Shown one piece after another: positions 8,007 to 14,524 of a DNA stretch of 27,200 bases; the first letter of the stretch is position 1, and each line of letters begins with the position of its first letter. The stretch spans positions 1 to 27,200 of the forward strand of contig CAMODY010000004.1 of NCBI GenBank assembly GCA_946611595.1. The letters run 5' to 3'. The notes under the pieces were generated by a model. It saw only the letters and a list, made by a program, of their open reading frames with translations. It was not told the DNA's origin and did not search any database. Made by a program: the position numbers and the translations under genes. This DNA is from an uncultured Clostridia bacterium. Its GTDB lineage: Bacteria > Bacillota > Clostridia > Lachnospirales > Lachnospiraceae.

Positions 8007-8879
8007 TCAGTTATCTAATTGATCCTGTAAGAATTCATGAATGAATTTCGTACTTAAGTCTGTCTGATCATCAAAAGAAATGCTTGCTTTGCTATCCCCT
8101 AAAATCAAGGAAGTATCTGCAAAGCCTGAATTGTTTCCTCCTTCAATTATTTTGTATTCCGTAGTTGAAGGAAGTAAAGACTTTGCCTTTTCATAATCGT
8201 TTTTATTTATGATCGTATCCTCTGATCCAAGTAGAGATAGTACCGGAATATTAGATTTGGAAAGGTCTTTATTTGAATAACCACCTAAAAAAATGATTCC
8301 ATTTATTTTATCCGGATTCGCTCGTACATAAGCAGAGACAACAGAACAACTTCCAGAATGCCCTGCTATCGCCCAGGTATGGATCGAGTCATATTTTCTG
8401 ATCACACTTTCCGCACCTTCAACATTAAGATATGCCTGATTTCCAAAAGCAACCGGAAGAAAACAATCGTATCCTTTGAGAGCCAGCTTCTTCATTAATG
8501 GAAGATAGCAAGCTCCTTCTACACGATTATCCTGATAAAATATAATGCCGATTTTATGTTTGGTCAGTCCAAGTTCCGGATTTCTAACGACAAGCATATT
8601 GTCCGTTATTTCGATGTTAAGACTGCTGTCATCTATTTCAGAGCCCTGATTTTGCGGTTTATAAGAATTGTTTAAATAGATTTTAAAGCAGGTGGCAACT
8701 AGAATCACCGCAAGCAGAACGATCAACCAGATGTATTTCGCAGGCAGTTTGTTCTTCGCAGTTTTTTTTGAAGATACTGAATTTGAAGAGACAAAACCAG
8801 AAGACACTTTGATTGAAAGTGTCTCATTCGCTTGAGTTTCCTGATTCTTTTTCTTCAGTTCTTCTCTGTTAATATGCAT
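8007..8879 (-). CDS. Membrane-anchored alpha/beta-hydrolase-fold protein, possibly catalytically impaired
   Basis: From the ATG at 8879, 290 residues: a polar Ser/Lys/Asn-rich N-terminus (1-48), one membrane helix (about 49-68), then an extracytoplasmic alpha/beta hydrolase domain. IIFYQDNRVEGACYLPLMKKLALKGYDCFLP is the oxyanion/early-strand region, AGHSGS the nucleophile elbow (S175), and GSEDTI the acid region (D221). Clostridial relatives usually show GGNHA-FG near the C-terminus, supplying the catalytic histidine; here it is GGNNSGF (N250). The substrate is unknown. An in-frame TTG at 8918 would add 13 residues, but it coincides with a candidate -35 box (TTGCCA) and has no ribosome site; the ATG also lacks a clear one. 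A weak -10 box lies 10 bases before the ATG. It is a single-gene unit between maf and rex. Confidence 0.72.
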   Translation of the reverse strand: MHINREELKKKNQETQANETLSIKVSSGFVSSNSVSSKKTAKNKLPAKYIWLIVLLAVILVATCFKIYLNNSYKPQNQGSEIDDSSLNIEITDNMLVVRNPELGLTKHKIGIIFYQDNRVEGACYLPLMKKLALKGYDCFLPVAFGNQAYLNVEGAESVIRKYDSIHTWAIAGHSGSCSVVSAYVRANPDKINGIIFLGGYSNKDLSKSNIPVLSLLGSEDTIINKNDYEKAKSLLPSTTEYKIIEGGNNSGFADTSLILGDSKASISFDDQTDLSTKFIHEFLQDQLDN

Positions 8880-8889
8880 CTTGAAATAT

Positions 8890-8918
8890 ATCTTAATTAC
8901 TCTATTTGAGAATGGCAA
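8890..8918 (-). promoter_or_regulatory. Weak predicted promoter for the hydrolase gene
   Basis: On the minus strand TTGCCA (8918-8913), a 17-base spacer and TAAGAT (8895-8890, four of six matches) end 10 bases before the ATG at 8879. If used, the 5' leader would be only about 2-4 bases. The match is modest and the call tentative. Confidence 0.35.
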
Positions 8919-8934
8919 GAGAATCTTTTATAAA

Positions 8935-8971
8935 GAGAAGAGCCCACAGAATATTTCTGCGAGCCCTTCTC
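8935..8971 (-). terminator. Hairpin after maf, probable terminator
   Basis: Two 17-base arms (8935-8951 and 8955-8971) pair fully if three G-U wobbles are allowed, around a 3-base loop; the stem base is GAGAAG/CTTCTC. On the minus strand the stem is followed by TTTAT, a short and imperfect T-run. It lies 163 bases beyond the maf stop and ahead of the hydrolase gene, so it most likely ends maf transcription; a role as a 5' leader structure of the hydrolase mRNA is the alternative. Confidence 0.5.
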
Positions 8972-9134
8972 AGGTAGGATAGGATAATATATGCTAACTG
9001 ATATTTGTATAACAAGTATACGACATATTAACTGAAGAGATTGTAGTATGCTAACTCATAAAAATCAAGAATAAATTAAAATTTTTATTCAAAAAAAATG
9101 CATTTTTATAAAAAAATAATGTTTTGCGAATGAA
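8972..9134. other. AT-rich intergenic stretch with a 10-bp direct repeat
   Basis: No gene is visible. The word TATGCTAACT occurs twice in the same orientation, at 8990-8999 and 9047-9056, 57 bp apart. An A/T-rich palindrome (AAAAATGCATTTTT, 9094-9107) has too little G+C to act as a terminator. Confidence 0.4.
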
Positions 9135-9710
9135 TTATACTTCATATTGCTTTAAAACACGGATTAAATGTGCGATTGGAAGTCCTACTACGGTAAAATA
9201 ATCTCCTTCAATTCTCTTAACTAAAAAGGCGCCGCGTCCCTGCACTCCATAACTGCCTGCCTTATCAAGGGGATCTTTCGTTACAATATAATTCAGTATT
9301 TCTTCATCAGAAACGTCATAAAATGTAACTTTTGTTTCTTCGTAAAAAGTCTCGGACTTATCCAGTTCAGTATCGATCACTGTAACCCCTGTAAAAACGC
9401 TGTGCGTCTGGCCGGATAGTTCGGACAGCATCCGAAAGGCATCCTTTTCATCTTTTGGTTTTCCTAATACGGCATCTTTAAAATATACGATTGTATCAGA
9501 TCCGATTACTATCGCCTTTTCTCCGCGATTTTTCAGCTCATCAGCAACGCTCCCGGCTTTAAGTGCAGATAGTTTAGAGACCATATCAGCCGGATCCCTA
9601 TACTCGATATTTTCGTCGCAATCGCTCGTTATTACTTCATGATCAATACCGACCATAGATAATAATTCATGTCTTCTAGGAGACTGTGATGCTAAAACAA
9701 TTCTCTTCAT
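9135..9710 (-). CDS. maf: Maf family nucleotide pyrophosphatase
   Basis: Maf proteins hydrolyse non-canonical or pyrimidine nucleoside triphosphates to monophosphates and act in nucleotide-pool cleaning and cell-division arrest. The N-terminal LASQSPRRHELLSMVGI is the family P-loop-like signature. GSDTIV, GKPKDEKDAFRMLSELSGQTHSVFTGV and DKAGSYGVQGRGAFLVKRIEGDYFTVVGLP cover the remaining conserved blocks. The ATG at 9710 is chosen over an in-frame TTG at 9740 because GAGG lies 6 bases before the ATG and the conserved N-terminus starts there; this gives 191 residues, the usual size. A promoter lies upstream at 9757-9784, divergent from that of the ABC-F gene. Exact substrate specificity (dTTP/UTP type or other) cannot be told from sequence alone. 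Confidence 0.96.
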   Translation of the reverse strand: MKRIVLASQSPRRHELLSMVGIDHEVITSDCDENIEYRDPADMVSKLSALKAGSVADELKNRGEKAIVIGSDTIVYFKDAVLGKPKDEKDAFRMLSELSGQTHSVFTGVTVIDTELDKSETFYEETKVTFYDVSDEEILNYIVTKDPLDKAGSYGVQGRGAFLVKRIEGDYFTVVGLPIAHLIRVLKQYEV

Positions 9711-9756
9711 GTCTATCCTCTTCTTACTGTTTTTATTCAAACTATAAATCCTGACA

Positions 9757-9784
9757 ATTTTATCATGATTTTTTGCTTCGTCAA
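9757..9784 (-). promoter_or_regulatory. Predicted maf promoter
   Basis: On the minus strand TTGACG (9784-9779), a 16-base spacer and TAAAAT (9762-9757), placing the start about 40 bases before the maf ATG. It is back to back with the ABC-F promoter. Confidence 0.6.
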
Positions 9785-9796
9785 ATCCTATTATCT

Positions 9797-9825
9797 TTGA
9801 CTATAAGTCATATAAATGTTACTAT
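9797..9825 (+). promoter_or_regulatory. Predicted promoter of the ABC-F gene
   Basis: TTGACT (9797-9802) and TACTAT (9820-9825), each with one or two mismatches to consensus, are 17 bases apart. Transcription would start near 9832, giving a 5' UTR of about 60 bases ending in AGGAGA (9877-9882). Confidence 0.55.
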
Positions 9826-9892
9826 ACCAAGAAGTGTGTAAAAATCATTGTTTCTTTATTATTAAATAAAAAATTCAGGAGAATAACTAAAT

Positions 9893-11542
9893 ATGATCAG
9901 TGCAAACAATGTCACCTTACGAATTGGAAAAAAAGCGTTATTTGAAGATGTTAATATCAAATTTGTGGAAGGTCAGTGCTATGGCCTGATCGGTGCAAAT
10001 GGTGCCGGTAAATCCACTTTCTTGAAAATCCTTACAGGTCAGTTAGAGCCGTCAAAAGGAGATGTAACGATCACTCCGGGACAGCGTCTTTCCTTCCTGG
10101 AACAGGACCAGTCCAAATATGATGAGCAGGTCGTTTTAGATACGGTCATTCAGGGTAATGCCCGTCTTTATGAGATCATGAAAGAAAAAGAAGCGCTTTA
10201 TGCAAAGCCGGATTTTTCTGAAGAAGATGGAATGAAAGCAAGTGAACTTGAGATAGAATTTGCTGAAATGGACGGCTGGGAAGCAGAAAGTGATGCTGCA
10301 ACTCTTTTGAACGGACTTGGTATTGATACGGAATACCATTACTCTGTTATGAAAGATCTTCCTGGTGCAATGAAGGTCAAAGTCCTTCTCGCAAGAGCTT
10401 TATTTGGTAATCCGGATATCTTACTTCTCGACGAGCCTACCAACCACTTGGACCTTGATGCAATTTCCTGGCTTGAAGAGTTTTTGATCAACTTTGATAA
10501 CACTGTCATCGTTGTATCCCACGACCGTTATTTCCTGAATAAAGTATGTACCCAGATTGCAGATATCGATTATGCCAAGATTCAGCTTTATGCAGGAAAC
10601 TACGATTTCTGGGTTGAGTCATCTGCTCTTATTGTAAAACAGATGAAAGAAGCTAATAAGAAGAAAGAAGAAAAGATCAAAGAATTACAGGAATTCATCC
10701 AGAAGTTCTCTGCTAATGCTTCCAAAGCAAAGCAGGCTACTTCAAGAAAACGTGCCCTTGAAAAAATCGAATTGGATGAGATCCGTCCATCAAGTCGTAA
10801 ATATCCGTTCATTGATTTCCGTCCGGACCGCTCGATCGGTAATGAAGTGCTTCAGGTTGAAAACTTAAGTAAAACAATCGACGGCGTTAAGGTACTTGAT
10901 AATATTTCCTTTACGTTAGGACATGATGATAAAGTTGCTTTTGTTGGATCCAATGAACAAGCTAAAAATGTTTTATTTGAGATTTTAATGGGAAATATGC
11001 AGCCGGATTCAGGTGACTTTAAATGGGGTGTCACTACTTCTCAGGCATACTTCCCTCGTGATTATTCAAGAGAATTTGATTCTGATGATACGATTGCAGA
11101 ATGGCTTACCAGTTTTTCGGAAATTAAAGATGCAACTTATGTCCGTGGTTTCTTAGGACGTATGCTCTTTAAGGGAGAAGATGGAATTAAAAGACTTCGT
11201 GTTCTTTCCGGTGGTGAGCGTGTCCGCTGCATGCTTTCTAAAATGATGATCTCCGGTGCTAATATTTTAATCTTAAATGAGCCTACGGACCATTTGGATA
11301 TGGAATCTATTACTGCTTTAAACGACGGTCTGATCAAATTCCCTGGTGTTATTCTCTTCTCATGCAGAGATCATCAGTTTGTACAGACAACTGCAAACCG
11401 TATTATGGAGATTGTTGATGGTCAGCTGATCGATAAGATCACAACATATGACGAATACCTTGCTGCCGATGAAAATGCAAGAAAACGTCATGTCTATGTA
11501 GCAAATGAAGAAGATGATATTTCCGATGAGGATGAGGAATAA
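9893..11542 (+). CDS. ABC-F ATPase (YbiT/YkpA-like) with degenerate second ATP site
   Basis: Tandem ATP-binding protein without membrane helices; ABC-F proteins act on the ribosome E site as translation factors or antibiotic-protection factors. Domain 1 (1-240) has Walker A GANGAGKST (34-42), Walker B LLLDEPTNHLD (D180, E181) and H-switch SHDR (H210). A charged linker (241-305) follows, then domain 2 (318-520). Oddly, the signature of domain 1 is LPGAM (156-160) instead of LSGGQ, and domain 2 has SNEQAKNV at Walker A (353-360, no Ser/Thr after K358), LNEPT at Walker B (N462 for Asp) and CRDH at the switch (R492 for His). Its own signature LSGGE (438-442) is intact. So site 1 is complete and site 2 is degraded on both faces. 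The acidic C-terminus is family-like. The start is supported by AGGAGA 10 bases upstream. Confidence 0.93.
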   Translation: MISANNVTLRIGKKALFEDVNIKFVEGQCYGLIGANGAGKSTFLKILTGQLEPSKGDVTITPGQRLSFLEQDQSKYDEQVVLDTVIQGNARLYEIMKEKEALYAKPDFSEEDGMKASELEIEFAEMDGWEAESDAATLLNGLGIDTEYHYSVMKDLPGAMKVKVLLARALFGNPDILLLDEPTNHLDLDAISWLEEFLINFDNTVIVVSHDRYFLNKVCTQIADIDYAKIQLYAGNYDFWVESSALIVKQMKEANKKKEEKIKELQEFIQKFSANASKAKQATSRKRALEKIELDEIRPSSRKYPFIDFRPDRSIGNEVLQVENLSKTIDGVKVLDNISFTLGHDDKVAFVGSNEQAKNVLFEILMGNMQPDSGDFKWGVTTSQAYFPRDYSREFDSDDTIAEWLTSFSEIKDATYVRGFLGRMLFKGEDGIKRLRVLSGGERVRCMLSKMMISGANILILNEPTDHLDMESITALNDGLIKFPGVILFSCRDHQFVQTTANRIMEIVDGQLIDKITTYDEYLAADENARKRHVYVANEEDDISDEDEE

Positions 11543-11568
11543 AACTTTTACTACAGGAGGTATTGGTT

Positions 11569-12462
11569 ATGGGGACTTTACCAAAAAGAGCAAAACTTTA
11601 TGTGCCGGATGATTCTATCGCTATCAAAGGCTGCATCCAGATCGTACACGGCATGGCAGAACATCAAATGCGCTATGTTCATGTCGCAGAATTCTTTAAA
11701 GAGAACGGATTTGTTGTTGTCACCAGTGATTTAAGAGGACACGGAGATAATGTCGAATCCGAGGATGATCTTGGACACTTTGGAGGCGTTGAAGAATTAG
11801 TTGAAGATGTACATGAACTCTTTGAGTTTTTAAAGAAGGAATTTCCGGGTAAACCATGTATCCTTTTAGGTCACAGCATGGGAACGCTGGTATCTACCAG
11901 TTATTTTAAAGTATACGGTGATGAGATCGATGGCCTCTTACTCTCCGGTATGCCTGGTTACAATTCTGCAACTGGTGCCGGAAAGGCGCTTGTAAGAGCG
12001 ATGGGTATTGCCCGTGGCTGGCATCATAGAAGTAAAACTATAGCAGGAATCTTAAATGGTCCTTTCGCTAAGGCTTTTCCAAATGAAGACGATCCATTTG
12101 CATGGTTATCGGTAGATAAAGAAAATATCGCTCGTTATCATGCAGATCCGAAATGCGGCTATATGTTTACTGTAAGAGGATATGATACTCTACTCAGCCT
12201 GATGCAGGCAACATATGGAAAAATGCCATGGGAAGGAAAGAAAAAAGATATTCCAATCAGATTGATCTCCGGTGCCCAGGATCCTTGCCGTGTTGATGAT
12301 AAGACCTTTATGCAGTCTGTACAGAACTTTAAGGATGGCGGCTACACCAATGTAACATATAAACTGATTCCGGATCAGCGCCACGAGATCTTTAATGATA
12401 CAAAACGTTGGGAAACCTTAAAAGAACTACTCGATTTCATCAATGAGAATATTATTAAATAG
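11569..12462 (+). CDS. Alpha/beta hydrolase, monoacylglycerol lipase / lysophospholipase-like
   Basis: Soluble serine hydrolase of the Hydrolase_4 type, 297 residues, without signal peptide. IVHGMAEHQMRY (26-36) gives the oxyanion region, DLRGHGDN is the family's DxRGHG motif, and GHSMG holds the nucleophile S103. D238 (SGAQDPC) and H272 (DQRHEIFND) complete a clear catalytic triad. Likely substrates are monoacylglycerols or lysophospholipids; the sequence does not fix this. The ATG at 11569 is preferred over an in-frame TTG at 11563 because AGGAGG (11555-11560) is 8 bases before the ATG and only 2 before the TTG. It follows the ABC-F gene by 26 bases and is probably cotranscribed; a strong terminator follows at 12511-12544. 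Confidence 0.9.
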   Translation: MGTLPKRAKLYVPDDSIAIKGCIQIVHGMAEHQMRYVHVAEFFKENGFVVVTSDLRGHGDNVESEDDLGHFGGVEELVEDVHELFEFLKKEFPGKPCILLGHSMGTLVSTSYFKVYGDEIDGLLLSGMPGYNSATGAGKALVRAMGIARGWHHRSKTIAGILNGPFAKAFPNEDDPFAWLSVDKENIARYHADPKCGYMFTVRGYDTLLSLMQATYGKMPWEGKKKDIPIRLISGAQDPCRVDDKTFMQSVQNFKDGGYTNVTYKLIPDQRHEIFNDTKRWETLKELLDFINENIIK

Positions 12463-12510
12463 TTTTCAAAGACCTAGCTAAATATTTTTTTAGTAATTGA
12501 AAATACATAA

Positions 12511-12544
12511 AAAACCGACCTATGAGGAGTCATAGGTCGGTTTT
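12511..12544. terminator. Strong bidirectional terminator
   Basis: A perfect 15-bp stem (12511-12525 with 12530-12544; core ACCGACCTATGA) encloses a GGAG loop. An A-run on its left and TTTTCTTT on its right make it a rho-independent terminator in both directions, between the convergent hydrolase gene (plus) and lipoprotein gene (minus). Confidence 0.93.
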
Positions 12545-12576
12545 CTTTATAAAAACATATATAAATGCATGTTTTA

Positions 12577-12610
12577 AAGCTGTTTTATGCTTGCTGAAGC
12601 ATCACAGCTT
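12577..12610 (-). terminator. Second hairpin after the lipoprotein gene
   Basis: Nested inverted repeat: outer arms AAGCTGT/ACAGCTT (12577-12583, 12604-12610) and inner arms ATGCTT/AAGCAT (12587-12592, 12597-12602) around GCTG, with a 3:1 internal loop. It starts 17 bases after the lipoprotein stop; on the minus strand only TTTAAAAC follows, so it may protect the 3' end more than terminate. Confidence 0.45.
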
Positions 12611-12626
12611 AGATTTTCATGTATTT

Positions 12627-13160
12627 TTATTCAAATACTGCAGCGTACTGGATAGATGACACTTTATCATTGTCCATGATGATGGTAAGTGTCATTTCTC
12701 CGGCAGAAGCAACATAAGCATTGATTCCGTTATAGCTGTCTGCGCCATAAGCCTCTTCAACCTTTTCTTTGGAATCTCCAATGGAAATACCTTCTTCTGT
12801 CTTAACTGTATCATCTACAAGTTCTACCATATTAACGAAGTCTTCATCGCCCTGAGGATAGGTGTAAAGATAGAAACTGCCATAGAAGTAAGATTTATCA
12901 AGACCTTCAAAAGCGCAGCTTGTCTCTTCGTTGTAGCTTTTAGCTTCTCCTAATGCCTCAAGGATCGGTGCAACCGGAGCCTTCATTGCAATTTCCGTTC
13001 CGTTATATGTGAATTTGTATTCTTCTGCATTAGATGATGCAGCACCGCCATCAGCAGCCTGATCATTACCAGCGTTGTCAGAAGATCCGCCGCATCCTGC
13101 AAGAGCGAGGCCACAAACCATAATAACACCGAGTACTAATGCTAAAATTCTCTTAGACAT
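12627..13160 (-). CDS. Small lipoprotein of unknown function
   Basis: The 177-residue precursor has a classical lipoprotein signal: MSKR, a hydrophobic core, and lipobox LALAGC with the lipidated cysteine at C23. A short Gly/Ala/Ser/Asn-rich linker follows (24-46), then a compact domain of about 130 residues with repeated-looking beta segments (YKFTYNGTEIAMKAPVAPIL, CAFEGLDKSYFYGSFYLYTYP, GISIGDSKEKVEEAYG). Similar exported domains are common in gut Clostridia, but no function is known to me. AGGAGA lies 8 bases before the ATG, and a separate promoter is at 13200-13228. It is monocistronic, isolated from the dlt-like operon by the hairpin element at 13238-13424. Confidence 0.87.
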   Translation of the reverse strand: MSKRILALVLGVIMVCGLALAGCGGSSDNAGNDQAADGGAASSNAEEYKFTYNGTEIAMKAPVAPILEALGEAKSYNEETSCAFEGLDKSYFYGSFYLYTYPQGDEDFVNMVELVDDTVKTEEGISIGDSKEKVEEAYGADSYNGINAYVASAGEMTLTIIMDNDKVSSIQYAAVFE

Positions 13161-13199
13161 ATATCATTTCTCCTAATATCAAATTTCGTAAGCTTTTTA

Positions 13200-13228
13200 A
13201 CTATACTCTTAGTAAGAACATTTTTCAA
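13200..13228 (-). promoter_or_regulatory. Predicted promoter of the lipoprotein gene
   Basis: On the minus strand TTGAAA (13228-13223) and TATAGT (13205-13200) are 17 bases apart. The start would be near 13193, giving a leader of about 30 bases with AGGAGA. Confidence 0.65.
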
Positions 13229-13231
13229 CAT

Positions 13232-13424
13232 AAAAAAGAAACGCATGGGCGATTTCACAACCTATCGCTTTCCGTGCGAAAGTTTCTAAGCTCGCTGCAC
13301 GTTGCTAAACGCTCGGGGTCTGCGGTGCCATAAGGTGGGCTCCTCGACCTTCGCAGCAACGCACAGCTTGCTAAGAACTTTCGCAATGTCAAGCGACAGG
13401 TGTGAACATCGCCTTTTGCGTTTC
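13232..13424 (-). repeat. 187-bp imperfect palindromic element with T-run, closing the dlt-like operon
   Basis: The arms 13238-13306 and 13355-13424 pair with few interruptions: GAAACGCA/TGCGTTTC (8 bp), GGCGATTTCACA with TGTGAA-C-ATCGCC (12 bp, one bulge), CCT/AGG, TCGCTT/AAGCGA, TGCGAAAGTT/AACTTTCGCA (10 bp), a looser segment, and GTTGCT/AGCAAC. The apex (13307-13354) is G+C-richer and can fold further. On the minus strand the hairpin ends in TTTTTT (13237-13232), four bases after the stop of the SGNH gene begins the structure. It can act as a terminator, but it is far longer than a normal one and is richer in G+C than its surroundings, so it resembles a dispersed palindromic repeat or structured RNA. 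No reading frame is evident. Confidence 0.75.
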
Positions 13425-13428
13425 AGTT

Positions 13429-14520
13429 TTATTGTTCTGAATCAAGTTCTTCCTGATATTCTAGTAACAATTGTTCTTTGCGAGCTTCATATGCTTTAGT
13501 TTTGTTGGTCCATAAGGCGGAAAGCTCAGTATCGGATCTATGGTCTTCTATACCACATTCTTCTTTCAGGATCTGTCCAAAATAAATTGAGAGCTTTTCT
13601 GCGCCATAGACATTAAGGTGAAGGCCTCTGTCATAGGTATCCTGATTCCAGTCGATACCAATCTCTTCCTGCTTTTCCAGGAAATTGATATAAAGAAGGT
13701 CATTTTTGGCAGCATACTCTTCTATCTGAGTTTCCCACTCGTCATACCATACCGGTGAAAGGGACGGTGCTTTTACCAGCACCAACTGCGTGCCATGCTC
13801 TTTGCAAAGATCTTTGATCATATCAAGATATTTCCAACTGTTCTCTCCAAAGGAATAGTCAACAAGCGGTCTCTTATTAAATTCACCAAGTACCGGATTT
13901 ACCTTTACCTGCATCAAATAGCCATTATCCGTTACTGCATCGCGATGGAATAAATAACGGAAATCTTCTGCGCCGACTTCGCTCCATCTTTCATGATATC
14001 GAAGGATCGGAAAAATATAACTCCAATATCCATCGGTTTCTTTTTCCTGTTTCGTCATAGAAGCTGCAATGCTGTTCCACTTTTCCTTTGACCATTTCAT
14101 TCCGTCTAAGGTCATGCGGTTATAGGCTTCTCTCTTTTCCGAATCTCCGGTACTTTCCGGCGTATCATAGATCATTTCCAGCACATTAAAGACCATTACC
14201 TTAGGATTTTCATATTTAAAGGTCTCTTCCATCAGGTAATAGGTCTGCCAGATCAGCTGCTGTGCACTTCCTCTGATATAAGAAGTGATACCATATTCGT
14301 TCCATAAAGTAACAGGTGAGAAGTTTTCATAGACTTCGCAGTCACCGACAAAGACGACATCGTTATTACCATGATTGTCCTTCTCATAATATTCGCTGAT
14401 CATTGCGCCTTCTTTTGTTTCCGTCATATATTTCGGCATTAAAAGTTGCTGTACAAACAATAGTATCAGTACAGTGATCAGGACCGGTATTAAGATTTTA
14501 AGCCATACTCTCTTTTTCAT
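13429..14520 (-). CDS. SGNH/DltD-like membrane-anchored protein with Cys at the Ser position
   Basis: From the ATG at 14520, 363 residues: a basic start, one membrane helix (about 7-26), then an extracytoplasmic domain. VVFVGDCEVYENFSP (55-69) is the SGNH block-I position (usually GDS or GSS) but has C61. The C-terminal DRGLHLNVYGAEKL contains the block-V pair D297 and H301. This is the fold used by DltD and AlgX-like proteins that work with MBOAT partners outside the membrane. The frame extends upstream to 14595, but the extra 25 residues overlap the MBOAT gene, and the hydrophobic N-terminus begins at the ATG 4 bases after the MBOAT stop. It is the last gene of the six-gene operon and probably takes part in the transfer step of surface acylation. 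The reaction is inferred. Confidence 0.82.
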   Translation of the reverse strand: MKKRVWLKILIPVLITVLILLFVQQLLMPKYMTETKEGAMISEYYEKDNHGNNDVVFVGDCEVYENFSPVTLWNEYGITSYIRGSAQQLIWQTYYLMEETFKYENPKVMVFNVLEMIYDTPESTGDSEKREAYNRMTLDGMKWSKEKWNSIAASMTKQEKETDGYWSYIFPILRYHERWSEVGAEDFRYLFHRDAVTDNGYLMQVKVNPVLGEFNKRPLVDYSFGENSWKYLDMIKDLCKEHGTQLVLVKAPSLSPVWYDEWETQIEEYAAKNDLLYINFLEKQEEIGIDWNQDTYDRGLHLNVYGAEKLSIYFGQILKEECGIEDHRSDTELSALWTNKTKAYEARKEQLLLEYQEELDSEQ

Positions 14521-14524
14521 TTGC

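Noticed and set aside
9094..9107. A/T palindrome with a T-run as maf terminator
   Set aside because: Only one G and one C at the centre, so the stem would be too weak; the hairpin at 8935-8971 is the better candidate.
13302..13499. 65-codon plus-strand open frame across the 187-bp hairpin element
   Set aside because: Explained by the palindromic element and the antisense of the SGNH gene end; starts inside a hairpin arm and has no ribosome site.
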